Shown one piece after another: positions 1 to 11,400 of a stretch of 64,000 nucleotides of DNA. The translations under genes were made by a program, and so were the position numbers. Below the pieces are notes generated by a model. It was given only the letters and a program-made list of their open reading frames with translations. It made no database searches and was not told the DNA's origin. Source of the DNA: Anaeramoeba flamelloides (lineage: Eukaryota; Metamonada; Anaeramoebidae); assembly GCA_027625915.1 (NCBI GenBank), contig JANTQA010000032.1, positions 14,958,001 through 15,022,000 on the forward strand, read 5' to 3'. Numbering within the stretch: position 1 is the stretch's first letter; every line of letters starts with the position of its first letter.

Positions 1-60
1 ATCAAAGTTATAATAAAATTAAATTTCCTCACAATTAAGGATATTTGTTATTAACACAAA

Positions 61-256
61 TTCAGTTCCACTTTTAAAACACAAACTTTCAACTGAATTT
101 AAGGCACAAAAAAATCTCAAATTAAGTCACAATTTTTTTGAATTTTTTTTCAACCTATTATTTTACTAGAATCCTGAATTTTTAAGCCTTCGTTTGGGAT
201 TTTTATGAGCCTTAAATTTCATTGTGAGTTTGTGTCTTAAAAGTGAAACTGAATGT
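61..256. mobile_element. MITE family 1 (about 195 bp), copy 1
   Basis: Short inverted-repeat element. The left end reads CAGTTCCACTTTTAAAAC and the right end reads as its near reverse complement, with a partly palindromic interior. A second copy lies at 45043-45242, sharing the TIR and the inner motif around TTTTACTAGAAT. There is no coding capacity. The CAGT start suggests a Tc1/mariner-type MITE; that superfamily assignment is inference. Confidence 0.7.
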
Positions 257-1381
257 ATTTACATTTGTGTATTATTAAGTGGTACTTTGGAAAGTTGACT
301 CTTCCTTTCTAACAAAAGAAATCTTTAAAAAAAGGCCATCTGAATTGAGATTTTTTTCCAAGATTTCCTCAGCTTTATGAAGAAAGAGTTATATTTTTTA
401 AACACTTCACATACACTAAAATCTAAATATGAAATTAATGAATATCCTTAATTTAAAAAAGAGCCTTTGGGTTGGACTGAAAAAGAAAAAATATTAGTGT
501 ATTTGAAAAGATCGAACTTTTAAATGTAGGTAATGATTAATCCTATTTTATGCTCTGCGTGGATTGAAACACAATACTTTAATTAATAAAAATGATTTAA
601 AAGAAACACAATTAAAGAAAAGTCAAAAAATTGCAAATTTTTAGGATTTTTAGAGGATTTGAATGAAAAAAATTTATTGATCCAAAAAAATTTAATGTAA
701 TTCTCAAACCATACAAAGAAAATTTAAAATAGATTTTTTTTTTTCGGTATTATTAATGGTTTCTCTCCAAATTATAATCAAGTATATCGAGGTACTCAAA
801 GTAAATCATATGGTTATTGAAAATAATTTGGATAGAGCTAGCAGCAGGCTTATTTTGATTTTGATTTTCAAACCTCTTCAATTTGAATTTTGAATTTGGT
901 AGGCAAAATTCGTTTTTTCTTTGCTTTTCCCAAAGCACACAAATTTGGGAAAAAAACCTACCAAAATTTGAACTTTGAACAAGAAATCTTGACTCAACAT
1001 TCTTTATTAAGCCAATAAATATGTTTTTAGTCATAAAAGTAATCTAAACAGTGCATAAAATATGAATAGTCCTTCAAAGATTTTAATCAAAAAAACAGTT
1101 CTTGAAATGAAATTGAATCTTGAAATAAAGCTTGACAGTTTCACAAAGCGAAAACCTAAATTTTGAAGAAGTTTCCATACGAAGTCTTCAACAGCCCGAA
1201 TATTAACGGATCAATTTTTATGATGGAGTTTTACAAACTTTGAATTTTCATTTTTAATAAATGGTTCTTACCCAAGCAACAAAACAGAAGTGTAAAAAAT
1301 AAAATAGGTAGGTGGTATAAAAATATCAATTTTATGTATTTCCGATCAGGTTTTAAAACTAAAACTTTGATAAATGAACAC
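257..1381. other. Non-coding stretch, no supported gene
   Basis: AT-rich sequence. A minus-strand open frame of 93 codons at 753-1034 has no recognisable domain and no splice signals clearly tying it to the upstream exon at 1382-1882, so it is not called as a gene. If the 1382-1882 gene is longer, its remaining exons must lie here or beyond the window edge. Confidence 0.4.
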
Positions 1382-1429
1382 TCAAAAAAAAAAGAAAAAA
1401 ATTAAAAAAAAAAAAAAACCTTTTTTTGC

Positions 1430-1882
1430 TTGTTTGGGTAAGCCATCTTCCAAATGGTTAGTTTTTGCAATTAAATGAAGCAACTGTGTCAGCGGCTTTA
1501 TTATGATTGGTGAGAGCAATTTTAAATTATTGTTTCTTTCTCCAAACGAGAGAATCACTCTTAAAACTACATCATAAGGAACAGGCTTTGCTTTAAAAAT
1601 GCGACTTAATTCTTCTTGAGTTGGTAAGGATTTTTGGGTTTGAATTTTCTTCAACAATGAAGTGATTTCATATTTAAGGAATTTACAGATCGTTATTACA
1701 AGCTCAGGTTCTTTATAAAATTGTGGGACGGAGGTTGTTTCTTGTGTTGAAAAATATGCACACAGTTGCACAATTAACTTTTGTAAGACTTTTTCTTTTG
1801 ATTCTCGATTGTGCCCGTCCAGATAATTCTCCCATTTTTGCTGAATTGATTTTAATTCTTGTTGTTGTTCGTTATTGTTCAT
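1430..1882 (-). CDS. First exon of an unidentified gene (about 150 residues)
   Basis: I do not recognise this gene. The minus-strand frame opens with an ATG at 1882 and encodes about 150 residues that look genuine: a Gln/Asn-rich start (MNNNEQQQEL), then an amphipathic, apparently all-helical stretch with LIVQLCAYFS, PQFYKEPELV and KPVPYDVVLRVILSFGE. There are no membrane segments or catalytic motifs. The frame then runs into a poly-T tract read as phenylalanines, which is the usual look of an intron start here; a GT within AAGGTTTTT near 1420 is the probable donor. The rest of the protein is not visible, either because the intron is long or because it lies left of the window. A helical-repeat scaffold of the BEACH or WDFY kind crossed my mind, but nothing diagnostic is present. 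The start is the first ATG after stops. Confidence 0.55.
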
Positions 1883-3096
1883 AATTTTAACGAGTAACTT
1901 CCAAAGAATGGCTTTTTTTCAAAAAATTAACAAAAATAAAAGAATGATCACAGAATTTACAATTTTTTTTCTTGAATTATGTTTTTTTTCTTTTCGATTA
2001 CTAGGGTTTCTTTCGTGCTGTTTTTCAATAACACATTTAAAAGTTAGCCTTACTTTGGCCTTTGGTTTGCTGTGAAATGTAAAATAAATATTGGAAATTT
2101 TTGTAAATTCTCAATCTGAGGCATTAGATTAGTCATTCAAAATAACCGTAATATGGACTAATTCAAGTTTTCTTGAATAATTGTAAACAATTGAATCATT
2201 TTTTCAAATGATCTAATCGATATTCTCCTAAATAAAAACTTTTTTAACCTGAACATTTTTTTTCTTTTTCACATATATGAGGTAAGGTTTGGTTTTATAA
2301 AAAGGGTTTTTTTTAATGAGGAAAATAATGAAAAAGTCACTGAAAATAATTGTGAACAATTGAATTAATCATTCATGAAAAGTGTGAAAAATAAGTTTTG
2401 CATCGTTTCAATAAATCTCTTTACATACCTGAACCAAACATTTTTGAGTATAAGAGAATCTTTTTATATCATGTATTTTGATAATTTCAAAAGACATTTT
2501 TATTCGGTAAGGGATTATTGTTACCTAAAGTTTGTCTATAAGTCAAGTATTTTACAATTGGAAGTAAATCATTTTAGTGCTTAAAAAGTTTAAATGTCTT
2601 CAAAAAAGATATTCAAAAGATTATTGTGATTTTCCAAGGAATATAAGAAAATTTTTATTTCAATTTCACTTATGTATATCAATTATTAATGTTACAATCA
2701 AATTAATGAAGTCAAAATTCTGTCATAGAGTTAAAGAAGGGGGTTTAAATTATAGTCTAAATATATCATGTCAAAACCATTGATTAAATATTTTAGGGGT
2801 TTTCAAGTAATTATTAACTAGTAAAATATTTTTGAATGTGAACTAAAAATTTTCATTTTCAAAGAAAAAAAAACCTTTAAGTGACCATTGCTCTATTACA
2901 ACAAGATAAATTTTTTTAAGACACATTATTGGTGATATACCTACTGAAAAATTTAATATACACCAATTGTAAAAAAATTTTTGATCTCGAATAGACCTGA
3001 GAAAAGAATATTTTTCAACTAGATCAAATTCATTTTCCATTTTTTTTTTTAAAAATAAAATAATTGGATTCTAATTTTTTCACACATTATAATACG

Positions 3097-3622
3097 TTTT
3101 TTCTCTGTTCATAATATTTTAATCTAGTTAATGAAAAAATATTCATTATTGTAATAAATATTAATAAAAAATTTTCATTATTAAGATAATTCTTTTTGAA
3201 AAATAAAAATTCCTTTTTATTTCTCTATTGAAAAGTATTATTATATTGTTTTTAGAATTGATATAAATCCATGAAAAATTATAAACAATTTATCAATTTC
3301 TACTTAGAAGTTGTGTTTTTATTTCAATATGAAATTTGATTTTTAAAAATATAACAAGTTTTTTTTTCTGTTCATCACTATATTAACCTAGTTAACGTTT
3401 CAATATTCCTTATTGTGGTAAATATTTATAAAAAACTTACTTTTTTTAAGATAATTCTATTAGAAAAATAAAAATTCTTTTTTATGTCTCTATTGAAAAG
3501 CATTATTATATTGTTTTTATACTTTGATATAAATCCCTGAAAATTTATAAACAATTTACAAATTTCTACATAGAAACTGTGTTTTTATTTCAATATGACA
3601 TTTTATTATTCAAAATATAATT
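3097..3622. repeat. Tandem duplication, two units of about 262 bp
   Basis: Unit 1 (about 3097-3358) and unit 2 (about 3359-3622) align end to end. Both start with a TCTGTTCAT segment and share TCTCTATTGAAAAG, TATTATATTGTTTTTA and TTTTTATTTCAATATGA in the same order and spacing. Divergence of perhaps a fifth of positions (by eye) means the duplication is not recent. There is no coding content. Confidence 0.8.
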
Positions 3623-3649
3623 TTACTTGGTGATTTAATAGGAATTAGG

Positions 3650-4280
3650 ATAGGCATCCTCAAAATTCATAATTATTTTTTGATTTCAAAAATGAATTGA
3701 ATTCCCATAATCGTTATTGTGTGTAAGATAAAGTAAAGTGTTAAAATAGAAAATTTGAATTAAAAATAATTTTGTATTTTATTTTCATATGATTAAAATG
3801 TGAAAATAACCTTTATAAAAGAATAAAGAAGATAAATGTTTAAATTATTAGATGTGAATTCCTTATAGGTATTTTTGTTTGTATTCTTTCAAAATTTGAT
3901 TTATTTAATCACCGGTACATGAATTATTTTTATTTAATTGGGATTTAAATTCAATATTTAAAATAAAAAAAATTGTAAAATACTTTTTTCTTTCTGAATC
4001 ATAACTTTACAATAATAACTAAAAATATGTTTTCCCATTTTCAAAAGTTAAATAAATTGTTAAGAAAAATAATAGGTTTCTATTTTTGATTTTATATTGT
4101 GAAAATATGAATTTTTTTTTCAAAATTCTAGATTCAAATTGATAAATTATTTTCGAAGGTGTTAACTTATTCATTTCATTCACCAAAACCCAAATTCCAA
4201 AAAATAAGATATAACAAACATTTTTTTTAAAGTTCTCAAAAAGATTTTACTTTATTTTTTAAAAAAAATATTTACCCTTT
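3650..4280 (+). mobile_element. Diverged copy of the 25-kb foldback family
   Basis: Shares with 25057-25828, in order, ATGAATTGAATT, TTTTCCCATTTTCAA, AATAATAGGTT and GTTAACT followed by ATTTCAT. The arms of this copy no longer pair well, so it is an old, decayed member. There is no open frame. Boundaries are approximate. Confidence 0.6.
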
Positions 4281-4314
4281 ATGAGTTAGAAAACGAGTAA
4301 CTAAAAAGAAAATG

Positions 4315-4790
4315 TATCTGCTATTGGTATCTGCTTTTTTATTTTAGTATTAAGCTGATCAAAGTTCAACTTTATTTGCCTTTTTATATTGGTTTAAAAT
4401 ATGTATTTTAGTAATATTTTAATTCTTTCATAAATATAATTTTAAGTATGTAAGTCTAATGGGTTGAAAATTTTTTAATATAAAAAGGTGATTTTTATCT
4501 TTTCAATTGAAATTTTTATTTTGCTTATACTTGATTACCTCAATTTTTTTTTTTTTTTTGGTAACAGATTCAAATAACACTTAGCTGAATTAAAAATTAA
4601 AATTGGAAATCAAAAATCACAATTTTCATTTAATACCTCTAAATATAGTAATCCAAGATTCTTAAATTCAGATTTAGGAAAATAAAAAAAAATAAACATC
4701 ATTTATTAAACAACTTTTTACCCCAGATTAAATGCCTTACAAAGTTGAACCTTGATCAGACAAGAATTAAAATACCAAGGTATAGGATGA
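4315..4790. mobile_element. Inverted-repeat element, about 475 bp, decayed
   Basis: The segment at about 4320-4400 is roughly the reverse complement of about 4725-4795. The matching core includes AAAGTTGAAC and TTGATCAG on the right arm. The arm core also resembles the conserved core of the TTAA-edged foldback at 49456-50020 and a fragment at 7685-7760, so the three may be related. Non-coding. Confidence 0.5.
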
Positions 4791-7075
4791 ATGGTAATAA
4801 ACTTTTTTTTCGATTATTTGGAATTATAAATTTTCGGAAATAATTGTGGTAATTGATCTGTCCTAAATTAAATTATAGCTTAATTGATGATATTATATTT
4901 GTATTTTATATTTTATTTTACTCTAAAAAACAAGTATCAGCTTGTAATAAGTTCTTCTGTTCAATGAAAAAATAAATTATTTTAATGGGTTAACCCCCGT
5001 CAAGAAGAGCCATAAGATTAAAAGGGTAGTTTTATTAAATGTAAATCAAATTGCCACGGCCCGATTTGTTGGTCTCAAAAAATTGACGAGAAAAATAACA
5101 CTAAAAGTTCTGCTCTTAAATTCAAAATGTCATTGTATTTATAAAACACGCCAAAGTATTTTGAAAAAAAAATCTAAATTTTGAAAGAGCTTTAAAGGTT
5201 GAAGTCTTCGATATTCAGCTCTCAAGACTAAAAATTATCTTTCTTTAATTTATCTCGAAAAAATAGTTATAAAATTCATTTTTTTTTTTAAACATTAAAT
5301 TATTTTCCCAGAGTTTATTTTGATAAATATCCGATAACTATTGGTAGTAAATTGATGATAAAACTATATTTGGATAAGGAAACCAAATTAATTAATTTTG
5401 TGGTTTTTGATATTTATCGTTATTGGGTAAATTTATGAATTTAAATAAATTAAAAAAGGTCACTTATAGTGGTTATAAATGGTAATTATTAAATACTCTA
5501 ATTCAATTTTTTTTTTTTTTTTTTTTTGCTTTTGAGATTTGTAAAGGTAATTACCACCGATATCACTTTTAGACCATAAACTGTACAAAAAATATATGAG
5601 TAAAGAAATAAAAATACCAATTCTAATAAAAGAGTGTATAAGAAAAATCCAAAAAAAAAAAATTCTTAATTTATAATTTATTTGTTAACTTAGTATTTGC
5701 TGAAAAGTTTGTACTAACCTTATTCTTTTAGATATTTAAAATATTGGTAATATTAACAACTGTTGGGAGTTAACATTACAATACGTATATACAATTCAAT
5801 AATATTTTTATATTGTTTGATTGTATTCTATGTTTTCTGATTGAATTATATTATTTTTTCTAAAGAAGGAAGTGATAATTTCTAGAATTTTTATTAAAAT
5901 CAAAAATTTTTCCCTATTTCTTAAAGATACTATATTTTAATTTTAAATTCTGTTAGTGGAAATAAGAATTGGTATATTTCTGGTTATTTGATATATTTTG
6001 GTAAAACACAAATTAAAATAATTTAAAGTTTTGATTTATAATGAAAAAAGTGTAACCCAAAAACCAATTGACTTAATATAAAAATATTTAATGATTTAAT
6101 TTAAAAAAAAATTCTAATAATTGTTAGTATATAATTAGTTAGAATTTTTATCTGTTTCAATTGATTTTTCCAAATTATAAATTATTGTGAAATTTTAATT
6201 AAATTTTAAATTTTAAATTTTACATGGTTTCTAAAGATTAATTAGATTTATTTTTTGAATTTTAAAATGTATTTTTGGAATTTTCGATTGGAAAAAAAAT
6301 ATAAATCATCAACTCTATTAATTTTTTCGTGTTAAAATGCTGTAAACAGTCTATATTCTTTTTTTTTTTTTTTACTTGTTTCAATACATTTTTTTTTAAT
6401 GTTGTCAGAAAAATTATCAATCATATTTCCATTATTTAAAATATTTTTTTTTTATTCTAATTATATTGATTGTATTCCAAAAAACTTTTATAAATTCTAA
6501 GTTTATTTCATTAATATATTTATTCCAGACTTAATTTTTTTTTTTTTTTTTTGTTTTTTTTGATCCAAACAAACAAGTCAAATTAGATTTAAATAATGTT
6601 AGATAATGAAATAATATGTGGTAATATTTGTTTTCTTTCTAAATAATATCCATAAATTAGATAAATTTATTTTTGAAATTTTCTTCGCTAATTAATTTAA
6701 AATACATTTTTTTCACAAAAAACATAATAAAAACTACTTGTAGTTTTGTATTTTTTTTTTTTTTTTAATTATTAAATTTGAAGTAGGTTAAGTATTATTA
6801 ATAATCATTTAAAGGTCTAAATACATTTGTATCCATTTTGAAATTTTCAAATCTTTTTCATGTTATTTTTAAAAATATGATCATGATTATTTGTTATACT
6901 ATTATAAGAATAAAAAAAAAAAATTGAAGAATGATAACCCTCCTATTCTTTTTTTTTTTTTAATACCCTATTAAAGCTAAATCTATTCCTATTACCATTA
7001 TCTCTTTTACCCAATTCGTAAAAATGAACTTTTAATAACTCCAAAATATACCAAAGTGAATGAAAATTTTCAATA

Positions 7076-7558
7076 TACTGTAGTCAAAATAACCCGTGCA
7101 AAAAAATATAATGTGTGTTTCAAAATAAAAAGCGTGTTTATTTGTTATAGTTGACCAATACATTAACCAATCAAAGAAACCTATAATAAACCCTAAAAAA
7201 ATATGGTATTGGTTTCTTAAAGTTCTATTATTTAAAAAGAAATTCTAAAAATGAAGGATCAAATTGCAAAATTTATCTCAAAAAATAGAGTTAATATTTA
7301 AGAAAATTTATATCAACAAAAAAAAACAAAAAAATTTCAAAAAAATTGAGAAAGTATGGAAAATTTTCAACTATTTGCTTGAATAATTTAAATTTTACTG
7401 AAAATAACCAGACCTTTACTTTCAAAATTGATTTGAACTTAGGTATACTATTTGTTAGTAGATTGGATGTTGCCTTGGTACAAGAATAAAAAAAAGCACG
7501 GATAATATTTTGAAACACAGATTATAGTCGTTGTGAACGCTTTATTTTGATCACTGTA
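7076..7558. mobile_element. Mariner-like MITE, 483 bp
   Basis: Left end TACTGTAGTCAAAATAA; the right end read on the other strand starts TACAGTGATCAAAATAA. Inside both ends lie GTGTTTCAAAATA and a CCGTGC motif. TA at both edges fits the TA target duplication of the Tc1/mariner superfamily. A minus-strand open frame inside (7291-7518) has no transposase motif. No second copy was found in the window. Confidence 0.65.
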
Positions 7559-7684
7559 AAACCCAAAAAAATCAAAATTTATTCTTAAACACCTTACAGC
7601 TTAAAAGCTTCTTAGACTCATAAATCCTGATTCTGAAAAAAAAAAAACAATTTATTTCATTTTTTAAAGAACTCTTATTAAAAG

Positions 7685-7765
7685 TCATACAAAGCTGAAA
7701 TTCGATCAACTAAGGACCAAAATAACAAGCGTCTTGCATACCTAACACAATATTACGTTATTAAT
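7685..7765 (+). repeat. Fragment of the foldback family at 49.5 kb
   Basis: CGATCAACTAAGGACCAAAA, then CATAC and AACACAATAT, match the right arm of the element at 49456-50020 with the same spacing. The matching stretch is only about 75 bp, so this is a remnant or a half element. Confidence 0.55.
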
Positions 7766-8401
7766 TGTTCAATAATCCAAAACCTTAAAATAATCCAAAT
7801 TTAGTTTCCATAGAATAAAAAGTAACTAGTAGTGTTAAAGTTGTCATTTTTAATAAGGTTTTAACTGTTAGTAATTTGAAACAAGTAATTTCATTAACTC
7901 AGTAATCCTTGGGGGAATATTTTTACAATTGGATAAATTTGAATCGAAAACCTTTTCTTACGTTAAATAAATCTCAACAAGATGTGTTCCACTTCTTGTA
8001 ACGAAATTTGTTTAATGAAGTTTTACTTTACTTGTTGAATTGTCGATATAAAATGATATTTGAAAGTGAGTTGGTATGAAATAATTTAATGAAATTTTAT
8101 TCTTTTCATAAAAAGATTTGAGTTTTATGTTAAAGTGAATTGAACACAATTCAACACCAATTGATTCTACTCGATATTTACAATTTTGTTAATAAATTGT
8201 TCCTTTTTTTCAAAAATACAATCATATTTCTGATTGTTTTTACTAAAGAATGTATTTTCGTGAAGTGACAAAGGAAAGGCAAATCTTTTGAATTGTTAAA
8301 ATACTGTTATTTATCTTCAAATTTCATTTCGTTATTTTTTTAATTTTGTAAATCTTCACCCTTTTTCGAGAGATATTTTTTTTGAAACAATTTGGAATTA
8401 A

Positions 8402-11400
8402 ATGACTTTTAAAACAACAGATCCTTTTTTTTTACTTAAAGGCGAGATAAAAAAACTTCTACCAAGCCTTGGGGCACATTACGACCATTGGGAAGAATTA
8501 ATTCAAACAACCAACACTGCTAATAATGATGAATTTTCTTGGACACAAGAAGAATTATTAAAAGGAATCAAAGACGTCAATTGGTATTGTAACGAACTTG
8601 AAGTAACAATAAACAAAGTGTCTGAAAATCCAGATCATTATAAAATTGATCAAGATGAATTAACCAAAAGAAAAAAAGTAAATAATCAAATTTTCTTTTT
8701 TTTTCTTTTCTTTTCTTTTCTTTTCTTTTCCTTTCAAACAAAAGACGATTTTGAAATAAACAAAACCAAAAGTAAAATTATTAATTGCAATTAAATGAAG
8801 AAGACTCACGAAAAAATAATTGGACTGTAACCCAATTTATTCACAAACAGATTGCAATTTTAACAAATTAAAAAAAAATATTTCTCACGTTCTCTTTGAG
8901 ATTTTTTTTTTTTTTTTTTTTTGTCGACAAATTTCTTTTTAATTTTTAATTTGAATGCACTAACGATCTTTAAAGATTAGTCTACCAAAATTAAAGAAAG
9001 TTTAACATTTTTTACAACTTCACTTCAATCAACCATTTAGTTCTTTAAAATCAATTCTATCTCAAAATTCCAGAGAAAACAAGTGTGTACAAACAAAAAC
9101 ACTTGACAAAGTGCTTCCTTAATCACCACAAATTAACAAACAATTCAAAAACAGATCTCTAAAAATGACAACCAAAATATTCTACACATCTGAAATCTTG
9201 ATTAAAAACAAATTCCCAAGGTTACTAACATGTGCAAAAATCATTTCTGAAATTTTGATGTTTTTTGATAAAATTGTTATATTTTCATTAAAGACGATAC
9301 TTTTCTGGTATGCACACAAGAGCCAGGAAACTTTACAATATTTTAAGCAACAATCAATTCCATTTGATCAGCCATTGAAGATGCTTGGGTTTGTTTGAAT
9401 TTGAAAAAAGTATTTTCAATTTTCTTTTGACGTTTCTATTCCAAATCACTTCCTTTCTTTTTAAATACAGTAGAATGACACTAAATACTTCAAAAATATC
9501 ATTAAGTTTCCTGGCTCTTGTGCGAATTCCCAAAAAGTATCGTCTTTAATGAAAATATAACAATTTTATCAAAAAACATCAAAATTTCAGAAATGATTTT
9601 TGTACATGTGTAGTAACTATAAAAAATATTCGAGTAAATTTAATAGCCAAATTCAAAAAAATTGTACCATATCTTGAAATTGAAAAACAAAGTAAAAATC
9701 TGATTACTACATACAAACTTACTGTTAAAGTTATTTTCTGAAATGAATTATTATTTTTGAAAAACTTGATCCATTTTTTCCCATTTTTAACAAAGTTCAA
9801 AATCCAACAAATTTTCTAATTATTTCAAAAAAAATTATTTTCTTTGAAAGAAAAAAGAAATCTTATTATCTATGTCGAAAGTTTACAAAAATATTGTTGG
9901 AAAATAAAATCACCAAGTTTTAAAATAACCCAGTTTAAAAAATAATACGTAATTTCAAAAAAAAAATATGATAATTATTTTGAACTTGAAAATAAATAAT
10001 TACTTTATACTTTGAAGATTTCTAATCAATTTTTTCTTTTTTTTTGAACAAAAAAATATTTTAAAAACAACCAAACCATTAAATTAAAAATATTACCAAA
10101 ATACTTTTTTAAAACCTGTAAAATTCAACCAAAAACCTAAAGAAATACTTTTTAATTTGGTTATTTTAAAATAATTAATAAATAACTTAAATTTTTCAAA
10201 ATAATAATCAATAACCCAAAGATTAAAATTATCAATAGGTTTTCCTATTATTTCTCAACATTTAAAATATTTTCAGAAAAAAAAAACTAATTTCCAATTA
10301 AAAATTATAATAAAAAAAAAAAGATTAATCAAATAATAGATTATTTAAACAATAAAATTTTGTTGTTTATACACAGTATAATTGAAAATAAATATTACAG
10401 TCTTTTAAATTCCAAGAAAAACAAATAATAATTGAAAATAAAACAAAAGATCAATTTTGTTCCGTTTATTTTTGAACATATAGTATTTTTATTGTATTTT
10501 TAAAATAAGATTAAAATTTGAATATTATTTGATCATAGAAACTATCAGAAATTACTCAAAATGAGATTTCATCAAAAAAAAAAAATATTTTGTAATTTTT
10601 TCTTTTGATTATTCGATCCAATAATTCAAACAAAATAATATCAGATCTTTTTTACTCGAAATTTAATTGGAAAAATGAATTCTTTTAAAAACTAGAATTC
10701 ATTTCTCTAAAGTTGATTCAGGAATTTGATATATCCAGTTTAATTGATTCTTTGAGAAAAATAAACATTGTTTCTGTCAAACCAACAGAATTTTTTCCAA
10801 ATATCAATCATTTTTTATAAATGAACCTCTGAAGAACAAAAAAAATATAAATAGAATGATACACAAAGAATAGTTGATGTCCATACGAAGGAAATCTAAT
10901 CAATCTCTATATTTTCTTAAAAATTGAAAAATTCGAATTCTTAATCCACCTTTGAGAAAAACAAAAATATTCATTTTGACTATTTATTGAAGATCCAAAT
11001 AAAATTCCAATAGAAAAGAATATGATTTTTCAAATATCGTTTCCACTGTTATAATAACATTAAAATAACAAATTTTTACCAAGTGGCCATAAATCTTGTA
11101 ATAAAAAAAAAATTGAACAACAATTATGTATCAAAAAAAAAAATTGAAAAAAAATGTCAAAAACAAAAAATGATTTCAATTTTGAAATTTACAAAACTAA
11201 ATTATTACTTCTAATATCCATAAAAATCCTCTAAACACATGTAATTCGTACATTAACCCCCCCCCCCATTTGACTGTGAAATAGTTTACAAAGTACCTGA
11301 ATTTCTTTTTTAATTAAAAATATTTTTATATAATAATCGTACAAATATACAACAAAAATATTTAAAATGTAAGGGCTCCAATTCCATTTTAAAATTAAGA

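Larger units (their letters stand above)
1883..8401. other. 6.5-kb gene-free region of decayed repeats
   Basis: No convincing exon was found between the divergent starts of the unknown gene (1882) and the syntaxin gene (8402). Short open frames here have no domain and no codon structure unlike the background. The stretch contains a 260-bp tandem duplication, a diverged copy of the foldback family seen at 25 kb, an inverted-repeat element near 4.3-4.8 kb and a mariner-like MITE at 7076-7558. A slightly less AT-rich patch at about 4990-5240 stays unexplained. Confidence 0.5.

Noticed and set aside
753-1034. Minus-strand 93-codon frame as the second exon of the 1382-1882 gene
   Set aside because: No convincing acceptor or phase link and no domain; composition fits the AT background.
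9165-9398. Plus-strand 77-codon frame
   Set aside because: It runs through one arm of the 9219-9617 palindrome inside a syntaxin intron, so the frame is a by-product of the repeat.
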